Under the pieces are notes generated by a model. That model had not been told where the DNA came from. It made no database searches and saw only the letters and a list, made by a program, of their open reading frames with translations. The position numbers were made by a program, and so were the translations under genes. A DNA stretch of 64,000 nucleotides from Nocardia sp. NBC_01327. Lineage in GTDB: Bacteria; Actinomycetota; Actinomycetes; Mycobacteriales; Mycobacteriaceae. This document shows positions 1 to 8,261 of the stretch, in pieces. The DNA lies in NCBI RefSeq assembly GCF_035958815.1, contig NZ_CP108383.1, positions 7,192,001-7,256,000 on the forward strand, given 5' to 3'. Within the stretch, counting starts at the first letter, position 1. Each line of letters opens with the position of its first letter.

Positions 1-1135
1 ACCATACATCCGACATAGTCGTCGAAGCGTGGAACCCCTCAGGTGATGCGCCTGACATATCACGGCTGGGTGTCGTCGAATACTTCGATTGATTTGTTTC
101 GATTCTTGGAACTAACGGCCAGAAATCGGTATCCGCCTATCAGGCGCGGCTCGCACCATTCGGGCAGGCCGCGAGCGAATCTGTACCAGTCCAACGACTC
201 CGAGCTGACTCAGTCGCACGACGTTATCCCATGGCAGCTTGGTCGGCTTCGGCCGAACCGCGACCGGCTTCGACCCGCACACCCCATCCTTCGGGCAAGC
301 TGCGTCCAGATCCGCCGAACAGAGAACCCGCCGCCGCGGAGGTCCGGCTGAATCGACAAGAACGTGCTCAACTCGGCAATGTAGTGCGTTGTAAGCCGAG
401 GCTGAGTGCAACGCGAGCCGTGGAGCACGTTGGTTGGATAGCTGAGCCGCTGGGCGTGACTCTTCGAGGGACCTGCGGCTCATCGCCCGAAAGCGAGGTC
501 TGGCAGCGTCTTTCGGATGGGCTGACAATGGTGGAGCGTTGGCGGCGAACGAAGGAGCGTGCTGATGTTGCGGAACACGGGTATCTGCGCGGATGCGCCG
601 GTTGAGCTTTCCGCTCGCGAAATGTCGCAGGCGCGTGCTGCGGCGAGAGGAGCCGCGAAGGCGGCACGCAGACCGTTCTCGAGGGCACGTGGGCAATATC
701 GGCGCTACCGGCAGGCCACCGGGGCGGCCTATCTCGACTGGCCGCGTTGGCGTGCGGCGTATCTTCTCGCGTATCACGGCGGTATCGGTATCGGCCCGCT
801 CGGCGGAGGCCGCAAGGACAGTGTTGCGGGGTGGGGATCTGGAAATGCGTGGGGCGGCATGCCTTCCGGGGGAGAAAGCTCCGGAACCTGGTGATCGGCA
901 ACGAATTCCGGACCAGCCGCGATCAGGGTCTGAATGAGGTTCCCAGTTCATGTTTCGGGGCGGTTCTGCATGGCAATCCATGGAGCTCGAGTCGGCAGCT
1001 TACTTGGCGGCATAGGCCTGACTCTGGCGATGACTCCGCGGTCTCAGATGAGCACGGCCAGTTGATTTTTCGCCGCACCGCGCTGGCCGGTTCGCTCAGC
1101 GCGACATGCGGCAGTTCCGTCAGTAGGGAGGCCGC
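1..1135. other. Stretch without a convincing gene
   Basis: All frames on both strands contain open stretches, but each translates to Arg/Ser/Pro-rich sequence without a recognisable domain, start signal or signal peptide. The largest, on the minus strand at 112-981, reads like an antisense artefact. The stretch could be decayed accessory DNA, or the 3' side of something that begins outside the window. I see no tRNA, terminator or repeat in it. Confidence 0.4.
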
Positions 1136-1699
1136 ATGAGCCAGTTGCCGACGTTGTCGGTGGACAGGATTGCAGCGGAGCGAGTTCTGCTGCGCAAGGC
1201 ACAGAACACCGATCGGGACAGGCTCATCGAGTTACGCACCGACCCGCAGGTCGGAGCCTATATCGGTGGGCCGCTTCCACGGCAGCGTGTCGAGCAGTAC
1301 CTCGACGAGATCGGCGGCGCAGCCAACGCGACGGCCACGCCCGGCACATTCATCATCGCCGACAAGGCCACCGACGACCTTCTCGGGACATTCGAACTCA
1401 AACGGCGACCAGCCGACTGGCCAGGACACGTCACCGATACCGGTGAAGAACTGGAACTGGGTTACCTGATGCGCCCCGACGCCTGGGGAGCCGGACTGGC
1501 GTGCGAGGCCGCCACTGCGGTGTTATGCGTTGCGGCGGAGGAGCTTCAGGATCAGCCGGTTCTTATCTCGACACAGACAGCCAATGAGCGCTCGCTCAGA
1601 CTCGCGATCCGTCTGGGCTTCCAGCCGGTCGGCACGTTTGAATGGTTCGACGCCGAGCAGACCCTGTGCCTGGCCAACCTCCACTCGTTCAAGGCGTGA
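1136..1699 (+). CDS. GNAT family N-acetyltransferase (RimJ/RimL type)
   Basis: Protein of 187 aa with the acetyltransferase fold of the RimJ/RimL group, which transfers acetyl from acetyl-CoA to an amino group of a protein N-terminus or small molecule. The first beta strands give the usual ERVLLRKAQ start. The acetyl-CoA pyrophosphate loop is RPDAWGAGLA at about residues 113-122, and a later TANERSLRLAIRLGF stretch near 149-163 matches the conserved region where the family usually has an N-x2-S motif. GGGAGG lies 5 nt before the ATG. It is a single-gene unit with no informative neighbour. The substrate cannot be predicted. Confidence 0.9.
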   Translation: MSQLPTLSVDRIAAERVLLRKAQNTDRDRLIELRTDPQVGAYIGGPLPRQRVEQYLDEIGGAANATATPGTFIIADKATDDLLGTFELKRRPADWPGHVTDTGEELELGYLMRPDAWGAGLACEAATAVLCVAAEELQDQPVLISTQTANERSLRLAIRLGFQPVGTFEWFDAEQTLCLANLHSFKA

Positions 1700-1761
1700 T
1701 CAGTCGATAGCTCCAGCTCATCGGATTTCTGCTGGACGGTTCGGTCAGCGCACTACGGCGG

Positions 1762-1935
1762 CTAGCCGCCGTAGTTTCGAGTGAAATCCTGACCCGGATC
1801 GACATTGGGCACCGTGTAATCCGACGAGCTCCCCTCGACGCGAGTCTGCTCGACGGAAGGTACGGGTTCGGGAGGCAGCGTGCGCCACTTGGCGCGCGGA
1901 TCAGCGTCCTGCTCGTGGTCATCGCTCGTCGACAT
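1762..1935 (-). CDS. Small hydrophilic protein, unknown function
   Basis: Protein of 57 aa, acidic and Pro-rich, with no membrane segment or known domain. The frame stays open further upstream, but the ATG at 1935 is preceded by a strong GGAGGAG ribosome binding site 5 nt away, which decides the start. The tail reads PNVDPGQDFTRNYGG. It is transcribed alone and converges on the GNAT gene. The gene call rests on the ribosome binding site and the non-random composition; no function can be proposed. Confidence 0.6.
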   Translation of the reverse strand: MSTSDDHEQDADPRAKWRTLPPEPVPSVEQTRVEGSSSDYTVPNVDPGQDFTRNYGG

Positions 1936-2081
1936 GATGTCTCCTCCGACTCGTGTCACCGCCCGCCTGGTGACCAATTGTCCTGCTGCCATGGGATTTC
2001 CGACACGGGCCTCGGTGTCCAGGTTACCGATTAGCCGGTCGACGCAAGTGCGACCTCCGTCCACCGTCCCCGACCGGTCGG

Positions 2082-2561
2082 TCAGAGTTGCGTGTGACCG
2101 GAGCCGCTGAGGATGATCAGCGGCATCAACAGAGCGCCGAGGATATCGTTTCCGGTGCACTGGGCCGAGGCGCTGGAGCTGCCGGTCGGCTGGTTGCCGC
2201 AGTTCTGCACCGCCATGGACTTGGTCGACGAGCCCTGGGTGGCGGTGAGACTGTAGACGCCTTCGGGAAGCTTCGAGTGGTAGACGTACTGGATGATCCC
2301 GGTGCCGGCGGTGGATCCGGCTTGCGGGGTGAAGGTGCCGACGTTCTGCCCGTCCAAGGTGACCGTGACCTGCGCCAGGGCGTCCGCGCCGCTGGTGGCC
2401 ACGAAGATCGTGCAGGTATTGCCTGCCCCTTCACATCCGCCGATGCCGGTGTCGACCTGTGTCAGATTCACATTGTCGACCGTGGCCGACGCCGATGCCG
2501 CCGCGACGACCGGTATCGCCATCATGGCCACCGTGACGGCCGCCCAACTCATTTGCCTCAT
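2082..2561 (-). CDS. Secreted protein with Ig-like beta fold, unknown function
   Basis: Protein of 159 aa with a typical Sec signal peptide: Lys/Arg-poor start, hydrophobic core to about residue 22, cleavage near SASA-T (residue 26). The mature part is rich in Thr, Val and Gly and has alternating strand patterns (QVTVTLDGQNVGTFTP) like bacterial Ig-like domains, plus four Cys that could form two disulfides. A second hydrophobic stretch (DILGALLMPLIILSG) lies near the C-terminus. Small secreted proteins of this look are common in Nocardia. It is a single gene of unknown role at the cell envelope. Confidence 0.75.
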   Translation of the reverse strand: MRQMSWAAVTVAMMAIPVVAAASASATVDNVNLTQVDTGIGGCEGAGNTCTIFVATSGADALAQVTVTLDGQNVGTFTPQAGSTAGTGIIQYVYHSKLPEGVYSLTATQGSSTKSMAVQNCGNQPTGSSSASAQCTGNDILGALLMPLIILSGSGHTQL

Positions 2562-3229
2562 CTGTACTTCCCGTCGGAGTAGTCGTTGCCGGCACCTGAG
2601 TGCCGCTCCGAGGTAACCACGTAGTGAGGCCCCGCACGCACAAATTGAAAATCCCGTACTTCAATTCGGCGTCCCGCTGGAAAGTCCACTCTCCGAACAA
2701 CACCCACACCGCGGGTCATCTTGATCGAACCGGCCGCTAGCCGGCACGTCGATTCATTCGAGCCCCATACCCTCACTTCGGCGGTTCAGCGGGTTCGACC
2801 AGCCGAGATTATCTCTGCGAGTTGATCTTCGGGCGTGCCGCGTGGCCGGGTCGGTCAGCGCGGTCCGCGGCAGTGGCGGATGTCCGCCTTCCGCGCTCGG
2901 TCCCGGTGAACTTCTCGTGCAGGTCGCGCATGGATTTACGGAAACCCGCCTGTGAGGGCCATGGATTGCAGGGAAAGTTCACTTCGGACCGATGAGCGGA
3001 TATCACGTCGATGAGGACGAAGATTCCAATGTCGCGCAGGATATCTTGGATCCGAACCTTCATCGGCGGCTGGGAACCGATGATCGTAGTTTCGGGTCTG
3101 TGCTGCACCGTCGTCACCTGTCGCTCGGTGGTGAAGCATCCCACCAGTGTGAGCGACTACCTGACCTGACCATAGCCAGGAAACCGGTTCGCCAGCTGGA
3201 CAGTTCGCCGCTTGCCTGCGCCGGGGTGG
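2562..3229. other. Intergenic stretch without a clear gene
   Basis: About 670 bases lie between the secreted protein start and the PEBP gene stop. A minus-strand frame at 2809-3144 has a non-Arg-rich middle (MKVRIQDILRDIGIFVLIDV) but no good ribosome binding site and a shadow-like tail, so I do not call it. It could be a decayed gene. The part near 2562-2700 should carry the promoter of the secreted-protein gene. Confidence 0.35.
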
Positions 3230-3754
3230 TCAGGCAGGTGCGTCGCTTGTTCCGACGATGACCGCTCGGCCGAGAGTGTGCGGGATCATCACGATGTTGA
3301 GCATCGCAAGGCTGGCGGCGGGTGGCAATTCCAAATGATCGACCGAAAGTGCTGTCGCGCAGACGAATAGGCGGTGGGTGCCGGTGCCGGGCGGCGGCCG
3401 GACCCCGGAGTATGCCGCTTGCCCCAGATCATTCGTCAGGGTGAGGGCGCCGGCGGGCAGGTTACTGCCACCGCTCGCCCCGGCGTCGGCTTTGATGCTT
3501 CCTGCGGCGGCGGGCACGTCCTTGATCGCCCAATGCCAGAGTCCGCCGGGGATGGGTGCATCGGCGTCGAAGGCGGTGATGACCAGGCTTCGGGTGCCGT
3601 CGGGTAAGCCCGACCAGGCCAGTGCGGGAGATCGGTTGGCACCGGCCTCGGTGTTGTAGCAGGACGCCGGGAGGGCTCCGCCGTTCTCGAAATCATCACT
3701 GCGCAAGTCGAATTCGATGGCGGGCAAGGCCAATGCGTACGGGTTGTAGTTCAT
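3230..3754 (-). CDS. YbhB/YbcL family Raf-kinase-inhibitor-like (PEBP) protein
   Basis: Protein of 174 aa of the bacterial PEBP family, cytoplasmic ligand-binding proteins of unclear physiological role. The anion-pocket signature is present: DADAP at residues 63-67 and LWHW around 72-75, followed by GVRPPPGTGTHRLFV. The start is the ATG at 3754 with AGGAGG upstream; longer frames would run through the divergent promoter. It faces a MarR regulator across 78 bp containing two palindromes, so it is the likely target of that regulator. Confidence 0.88.
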   Translation of the reverse strand: MNYNPYALALPAIEFDLRSDDFENGGALPASCYNTEAGANRSPALAWSGLPDGTRSLVITAFDADAPIPGGLWHWAIKDVPAAAGSIKADAGASGGSNLPAGALTLTNDLGQAAYSGVRPPPGTGTHRLFVCATALSVDHLELPPAASLAMLNIVMIPHTLGRAVIVGTSDAPA

Positions 3755-3779
3755 GATCGGGTCCTCCTGGAGCGATATG

Positions 3780-3821
3780 TACAGCATTGCTGTATATATC
3801 GGAAAGTACAGCGAAGCTGTA
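3780..3821. promoter_or_regulatory. Two MarR-type operator palindromes
   Basis: Two inverted repeats of form TACAGC-N3-GCTGTA lie at 3780-3794 and 3807-3821, 27 bp apart. Both have perfect 6-bp arms. The second one overlaps a TATAGT -10 box (3820-3825) sitting 7 nt before the GTG of the MarR gene. They lie between the divergent PEBP and MarR genes and would let one regulator control both. Confidence 0.8.
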
Positions 3822-3832
3822 TAGTTTGTCCA

Positions 3833-4264
3833 GTGAAGGATCCCGAGTACTCCGTGGCCGACGCCGAGCAACTTCGTGTCGCCGTCGGGAAATTCGTGCG
3901 CCGCGCCAGAAGCGTCGACACGATGCCGGCGGGGCAGGCCACCGTGCTCGGTCATCTGCGCAGGGATGGACCGCTGGCGATCGTGGCCCTGGCGGACCGG
4001 GAGCGTGTCCGCCACCAGACGATGGCTCGGACGGTGCGGCTGCTGGCGGACCAGGGATTGGTGGACGTCGCGGCCGATACCAGCGACAAGAGGCGTGTCA
4101 TCGTGACACTGTCGAGCGAGGGCAGCGCCCGACTCGACGATGAACGAACGAGTCGAGCGGCATGGATCGCGCGGGTCGCGCAGCGGGAACTGACCGATCG
4201 GGAGCGGGCAGTCCTCAAAAGCCTTCCCGCAGTTCTCGAGAAACTCCTCACCGGCGGCATGTGA
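3833..4264 (+). CDS. MarR family transcriptional regulator
   Basis: Protein of 143 aa with a winged helix: recognition-helix region VRHQTMARTVRLLADQGLV near residues 59-77 and wing DKRRVIVTLSSEG near 85-97. MarR proteins bind palindromes as dimers and usually release on binding a small phenolic ligand. The GTG start has no Shine-Dalgarno, but TATAGT lies exactly 7 nt upstream, so the mRNA is probably leaderless. The operator at 3807-3821 overlaps that -10 box, which implies autorepression. The divergent PEBP gene is the probable second target. Confidence 0.9.
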   Translation: MKDPEYSVADAEQLRVAVGKFVRRARSVDTMPAGQATVLGHLRRDGPLAIVALADRERVRHQTMARTVRLLADQGLVDVAADTSDKRRVIVTLSSEGSARLDDERTSRAAWIARVAQRELTDRERAVLKSLPAVLEKLLTGGM

Positions 4265-4311
4265 GGCGTACACCCGCTCACGCAGCGGCTGACGGAGCCT
4301 GATCGCCCCGC

Positions 4312-4947
4312 TCAGGCCGTTGCCTCCCACACGTACCCGTCCGGATCGGCGAACGAACCGATACCGCTGTTCATGACCAGGCCGTGCGAACCACCGCCTT
4401 CCAAGGAGACTCCCGCTTCCTTGGCGGCGGCCTTACGCGGGTACAAGGCCAAGGTGACCGGCGAGCCGGGCTGTGCGAACTCGGCGTACTTGCCGCCGAA
4501 GCTCTTCGACGGCGTCAAACCGCGATCGGCGTAGAACTGCTTGCTGCCCTTCACATCCGAGACGCCCATCAGCAGCACCAGGTCGTCGATTTCGCGGGTG
4601 AAGGGGCCGACGTCCTTCTTGTTCGAGGTGGCGATCTTCCAGATCGTCCCCTCCGGCGCCTGCACCACCGCGCTGTAACCCCACATGCTCTTCTTCGCAG
4701 GCTTGAGGACGGTGAATCCGGCCTCGATCGCGGTGCCGACGAGGCTGTCGACAGTGGAGGGCTGGGACACCACCAGCGACAGAATGAATCCGCGGAAGCC
4801 GGTCGTCGGGGCCGAGGAGGTCCGGAAGCCGAGCCGTTCACCCAGTCCGAACGCGGCGTCGTAGGTGGCGGCAGCGGCCTGGGGATCGGCGACCTCGAGG
4901 TGAATGTTGATGTCGGTGCTGGTGTTTGCGTTGATTTCCATGCTCAT
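4312..4947 (-). CDS. Two-domain VOC (glyoxalase-like) protein
   Basis: Protein of 211 aa made of two vicinal-oxygen-chelate modules, about residues 12-105 and 118-211. The second ends with the characteristic FADPDGYVWEA motif, and the first has INIHLEVADPQAAAATYDAAFG. VOC proteins include glyoxalase I, extradiol dioxygenases and drug-binding proteins. Here the usual metal-ligand spacing is not clear, so binding or resistance is as likely as catalysis. Single gene, with no neighbour that points to a substrate. Confidence 0.85.
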   Translation of the reverse strand: MSMEINANTSTDINIHLEVADPQAAAATYDAAFGLGERLGFRTSSAPTTGFRGFILSLVVSQPSTVDSLVGTAIEAGFTVLKPAKKSMWGYSAVVQAPEGTIWKIATSNKKDVGPFTREIDDLVLLMGVSDVKGSKQFYADRGLTPSKSFGGKYAEFAQPGSPVTLALYPRKAAAKEAGVSLEGGGSHGLVMNSGIGSFADPDGYVWEATA

Positions 4948-5008
4948 AACGCTAGATTCGGGCCGCCGCGGTCACATCCGTGCCGACCACCGAACCCACC
5001 ACTGAGAC

Positions 5009-5203
5009 TCAGTCGGTGGTTCGCCAGATGTTCCACGTAGTGGAGGGGGCCTGGCTTCCTTCCAGGCGGGCGACGAGTTTCGTAAAATAGGATTTTGCCG
5101 GGCAGCCGTCACCGCATTCCCGATGCCGCTCCCATCCGCGCTGGGCGGCTTCGAGATTCATTACCGGATAGTCCGGAACCTCATGGCTCACAGGAGTGTT
5201 CAT
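5009..5203 (-). CDS. Cys-motif microprotein, downstream member
   Basis: Protein of 64 aa. Its ATG overlaps the stop of the upstream 71-aa gene (ATGA, 5200-5203), so the pair is translationally coupled. It contains RHREC-GDG-CPAK with Cys30 and Cys34, which resembles the HKEC...CRVK motif of its partner. No membrane segment. The two lie divergent from an XRE-DUF5753 regulator, an arrangement I associate with Nocardia, but no function is known to me. The Cys pair could bind a metal or form a disulfide. Confidence 0.65.
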   Translation of the reverse strand: MNTPVSHEVPDYPVMNLEAAQRGWERHRECGDGCPAKSYFTKLVARLEGSQAPSTTWNIWRTTD

Positions 5204-5415
5204 GGCAACCGGCTCGAGCGAATCGTCGGGGCGATGCATCCGCCGAATGCGGGGACAAGCTTTCCGGATTCGATCAACAGCCGCTTCGCCTGCGATTTCA
5301 CGCGACAGACCGTGACAGGACATTCCTTGTGCTGCTGCATGATTGACTGCGCGCGAGCCTCGGTGAGCGACTCCCGGGGAACAGCGCTGTGGTCGATGGG
5401 TGGAAGGCCAAACAT
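5200..5415 (-). CDS. Cys-motif microprotein, upstream member
   Basis: Protein of 71 aa from the ATG at 5415; a GTG at 5424 is in frame but lies inside the GGAGAGGTG ribosome binding site, so the ATG is preferred. Central part QQHKEC-PVTV-CRVKSQAKRLL, with Cys32 and Cys37 followed by a basic helix and the GKLVPA turn. It is coupled by ATGA overlap to the 64-aa gene, which carries a related Cys motif. The function is unknown. The composition and coupling make it a real gene rather than a shadow. Confidence 0.7.
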   Translation of the reverse strand: MFGLPPIDHSAVPRESLTEARAQSIMQQHKECPVTVCRVKSQAKRLLIESGKLVPAFGGCIAPTIRSSRLP

Positions 5416-5645
5416 TTCGGTCACCTCTCCAATAGGTTCGATGGGCTAACGAAGGTTTCCTACCCCCAATAACCAAGTCCACCAGGGGATATGACGAGTA
5501 GACTCTCGATCACTGATTTTTGGAATCTCAAATCCCCCATATCTACCTCGGAGATGCGGAGATTCCAGCACGGAACACCGCGAGCCGGGTGTTCCCACGA
5601 CGGGGCCTTCCAAAATTCAACGCATCCGATAGTGAGGCGAACGAG

Positions 5646-6533
5646 ATGGTTACCGGATCTACCCTCGCGCGAAGGGCTTTGGGCCGGGAATTGAAGAAGC
5701 TTCGAGACGCGAAGGGGATGAAGCAGTCCGAGGGCGGCAGGATTATCGGCGTTTCTCCGCAGACGATCGGACGCATGGAGGACGGGCTACCCACCAAGGT
5801 GTCGGACCTGTACATCAACGCCCTGTGCGATGGGTACGGGGCGAACGACGAACAGCGGACTGCCTTGCTGGAGCTAGCTCTGGAAGTCCGCACTATGGCG
5901 AAATCCGGGGGCGGCTGGTGGCGCGCATACGCCGACGAGCTCAACGTCGGTTTCGACCACTACATAGGACTGGAAGAGGCGGCCCGAAAACTCGTAATCT
6001 GGCGGGGCAGCGTGGTCCCGGGGGTACTTCAGACTCCCGAGTACCGCCGTGCGATCGCGTGGACCGAATCACCTGCACTGACGCCTGAGCAGGTAGAAAG
6101 ACGCGTTCAGATGGCCATGCAGCGTCAGAAACGGTTACTCGACCCCGATTTCACCGTTGAGGTCGTCCTGTCGGAGTTCGTTCTTCGCGACCAGATCGGT
6201 GGACCTAGAGTGGTCGCCGACCAGCTCCGCAAGCTTGCTGAGATCGCCCAACTGCCCAACGTCACCATCCGCACAGTGCCGTTCGACAGCTCCGGACACC
6301 TCGGTTCACTGGTGGGACCCTTTGCGCTGCTGGAATTTCCGAAGCTTCCCGCCACAGGCCTGATAGAACCGCCGGTGATCTTTGTCGAGGGATTCGCCGG
6401 AGACCTCTATCTGGAGCGAGAGCCCGAATTGCGGCGATATCGCGACGCTTTCACCGAGATCAGCCGGGTAGCGTTGGACGAGGACACAACAAGGCAGCTC
6501 ATACTGTCGATAGCCAAGGAGCATGGCCAGTGA
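5646..6533 (+). CDS. XRE helix-turn-helix regulator with DUF5753 domain
   Basis: Protein of 295 aa. N-terminal XRE helix-turn-helix at about residues 8-60 (LKKLRDAKGMKQSEGGRIIG, then SPQTIGRMEDG), followed by the DUF5753 domain that carries conserved GLEEAA, VPGVLQTPEYRRA and FVEGFAGDLYLE segments. The upstream frame is open to 5520, but the ATG at 5646 has GAGG 9 nt before it and begins at the usual position for the family. Its stop overlaps the DUF397 gene by 4 bp. In Streptomyces such pairs (BldB/AbaA-like context) affect development; the target here is unknown. Confidence 0.9.
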   Translation: MVTGSTLARRALGRELKKLRDAKGMKQSEGGRIIGVSPQTIGRMEDGLPTKVSDLYINALCDGYGANDEQRTALLELALEVRTMAKSGGGWWRAYADELNVGFDHYIGLEEAARKLVIWRGSVVPGVLQTPEYRRAIAWTESPALTPEQVERRVQMAMQRQKRLLDPDFTVEVVLSEFVLRDQIGGPRVVADQLRKLAEIAQLPNVTIRTVPFDSSGHLGSLVGPFALLEFPKLPATGLIEPPVIFVEGFAGDLYLEREPELRRYRDAFTEISRVALDEDTTRQLILSIAKEHGQ

Positions 6534-6739
6534 CTACCGATCTATCTGGAGCCCAGTGGTTCAAATCAAGCCGTAGCAGCAGCTCAGGCGGGGATTGCGT
6601 CGAGGCCGCGCATCTGGGCGGCGGCCAGGTCGGGGTGCGGGACTCGAAGGATCCAGGCGGACCGGCTCTCGTGTTCGCCCCGAACCAATGGGACACCTTC
6701 AATGCCGCCGTTCAGGCGGGCAAGTTCGACCAGGCGTAG
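6530..6739 (+). CDS. DUF397 domain protein, partner of XRE-DUF5753 regulator
   Basis: Protein of 69 aa with the DUF397 pattern: WFKSSRSSSSGGDCVEAA, then VGVRDSKDPGGPALVF and a short C-terminal helix. The GTG start overlaps the TGA of the regulator gene (GTGA), so the two are co-translated. DUF397 proteins almost always sit beside an XRE-DUF5753 gene and are thought to act as cognate modulators. A strong hairpin follows 20 nt after its stop. Confidence 0.92.
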   Translation: MTTDLSGAQWFKSSRSSSSGGDCVEAAHLGGGQVGVRDSKDPGGPALVFAPNQWDTFNAAVQAGKFDQA

Positions 6740-6758
6740 CCCCCGGCTGCAAATGCCG

Positions 6759-6788
6759 AGGCCCCGAGCAGAATTCGACTCGGGGCCT
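6759..6788. terminator. Hairpin terminator between convergent genes
   Basis: Ten-base-pair stem AGGCCCCGAG / CTCGGGGCCT with a 10-nt loop, located between the DUF397 stop and the lipoprotein stop. It can serve both strands. Confidence 0.75.
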
Positions 6789-6802
6789 TCGTCATACAGC
6801 TT

Positions 6803-8155
6803 CTACTTCAGGCGCAGGCTGCCGAACAATCCGTCGGTCTCGTCCTTCGGGCCGGCGGTGAAGTACAGGGCGTCGGCGTCGCCGAGGCTTTCGCCATTGC
6901 CGAAGAGCAGGCCCCAGAGGCCGTCGATGGCGATGGGCTTGCCGTCGGCGTCGCGGGCGTAGTCCTGGAACTTGCCGGTGGAATCGTCGAAGGCGAGCAG
7001 GCGGCCGGCGCCGCCGAAGTTGCCTACCAGCAGCTTTCCGGAGAGCGGGCCGAAGCCCTGGGGAGCGAGGGCCACGCCCCAGGGGGCGTTGAAACGGCCG
7101 CCGTCATCGAGGGTGCGGACCAGCTTGCCGCTGGCGTCGAACTCGGCGACCTTGCCCTTTTCGGGCTTGCCCTTGGCGGAGACTTCCTGATCCTTGTCGA
7201 GCTTGTTCTCTTCGCCCTTGTAGATCTTGGTGGCGTCCTTCTCGTCGGCCTGCGTGATCGCGTAGGTGACGAAGATGCGGTTGCCGATGGTGGCGACATT
7301 GAACGGCGCGGGATCGCAGATCTTGACCTTCTTGCCCTTGTTCGCGTCGGCCGGATCGACGGCGTCACCGGTGGCGAAGGGATTGGCGAAACCGGTGGTG
7401 GACACCAGCTTCCAGTCCTTGTCGAAGGTGCGGACCTGCGGGTCGGAGCCGAAGTCGGCGGCGATCAGCTTGCTGCCGTCGGGGCTCAGGGAAATGCCCT
7501 TGAAGCTCATTCCCTGTGCGGTGCCGTCGAATTCGAGCACGGCCGGACCGTCGTGCCGCACGACCGCGCCGGGCGTGGCGCCCTGTTCGGTCCAGCCGGA
7601 GATCTTGCCGGAGTCGGTGGCGAAAATGAAACGCGCCGAGCCGGTGAGCTTTTCATCCTTGCCGTCATAGCTGACCGGCTGATCGTGCACGGCGAAGATA
7701 TCGGAGGTGATGGGCGCCGGATTGAAGATGACGCCGGTCGTCTTGCCCTCACTGTCGTCGTCATCGCCGACCACGGCATCCGCGCCGGGCACGGTGACGA
7801 CCTTCAGCGGATCCTGGAACATCTTCTGGTACTTGGGATCCTGCGATTTGGTGACATCACCGACGAACTGGAAGGACTTGCCGCCCGCGCCGACCCAGAA
7901 GTGCCCGCCCGCGCCCTTGGGACGATCGGCAATGCCCCAGGCATTCACCATATCGGGGTAGGTGAACTGCGCCTTGTAGGAATCCTTGTTCGCAGCCAGA
8001 TTGATCTGCGAATAATGGTTTCCGTCAAGCGACTTCACATCGGTGGCGTCCGGCTCCGATTTCGAGCAGGCCGCAGCGAGCAATAGCGCCGCGCCGACCG
8101 CGGTAATGCGCATCAGGTTCTTGCGCACCGGGGCGGCGTTCCAGCGTCCGTTCAA
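6803..8155 (-). CDS. TIGR03118-family beta-propeller-like lipoprotein
   Basis: Protein of 450 aa. Lipoprotein signal peptide with lipobox LAAAC near residue 30, so it is probably anchored outside the membrane. The mature part resembles the TIGR03118 family: NAWGIAD, PWGVALAPQGFGPLSGKLLVGNFG, IDGLWGLLFGNG and a final LYFTAGPKDETDGLFG. These look like repeated propeller blades, and no enzymatic role is established. The start is probably TTG at 8155 with GGACGAGGGA just upstream; a GTG nine codons in is the alternative. Two iron-box-like repeats sit 40-83 bp upstream. Confidence 0.8.
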   Translation of the reverse strand: MNGRWNAAPVRKNLMRITAVGAALLLAAACSKSEPDATDVKSLDGNHYSQINLAANKDSYKAQFTYPDMVNAWGIADRPKGAGGHFWVGAGGKSFQFVGDVTKSQDPKYQKMFQDPLKVVTVPGADAVVGDDDDSEGKTTGVIFNPAPITSDIFAVHDQPVSYDGKDEKLTGSARFIFATDSGKISGWTEQGATPGAVVRHDGPAVLEFDGTAQGMSFKGISLSPDGSKLIAADFGSDPQVRTFDKDWKLVSTTGFANPFATGDAVDPADANKGKKVKICDPAPFNVATIGNRIFVTYAITQADEKDATKIYKGEENKLDKDQEVSAKGKPEKGKVAEFDASGKLVRTLDDGGRFNAPWGVALAPQGFGPLSGKLLVGNFGGAGRLLAFDDSTGKFQDYARDADGKPIAIDGLWGLLFGNGESLGDADALYFTAGPKDETDGLFGSLRLK

Positions 8156-8194
8156 TTCCCTCGTCCTTCCAGTCCAGACCGCGTGACCCCACGG

Positions 8195-8238
8195 TTAGGC
8201 GACGCTAACCATAGACGATTTAGGTGACGCTAACCATA
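8195..8238. promoter_or_regulatory. Tandem iron-box-like repeats upstream of lipoprotein gene
   Basis: Two direct copies of TTAGGYGACGCTAACCATA lie at 8195-8213 and 8220-8238, 25 bp apart. Compared with the IdeR/DtxR consensus TTAGGTTAGGCTAACCTAA they match at 14 and 15 of 19 positions. They precede only the lipoprotein gene on the minus strand. Binding by IdeR is an inference. Confidence 0.5.
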
Positions 8239-8261
8239 TCTGGAAGGACTTCGGGTATTCC

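Noticed and set aside
112..981. 289-aa minus-strand open frame at the window start
   Set aside because: Arg/Ser/Pro-rich with no domain or ribosome binding site; overlapping frames on the other strand look equally random.
2809..3144. 111-aa minus-strand frame with a hydrophobic middle
   Set aside because: No good ribosome binding site and a tail like random GC-rich translation; kept only as a note in the intergenic entry.
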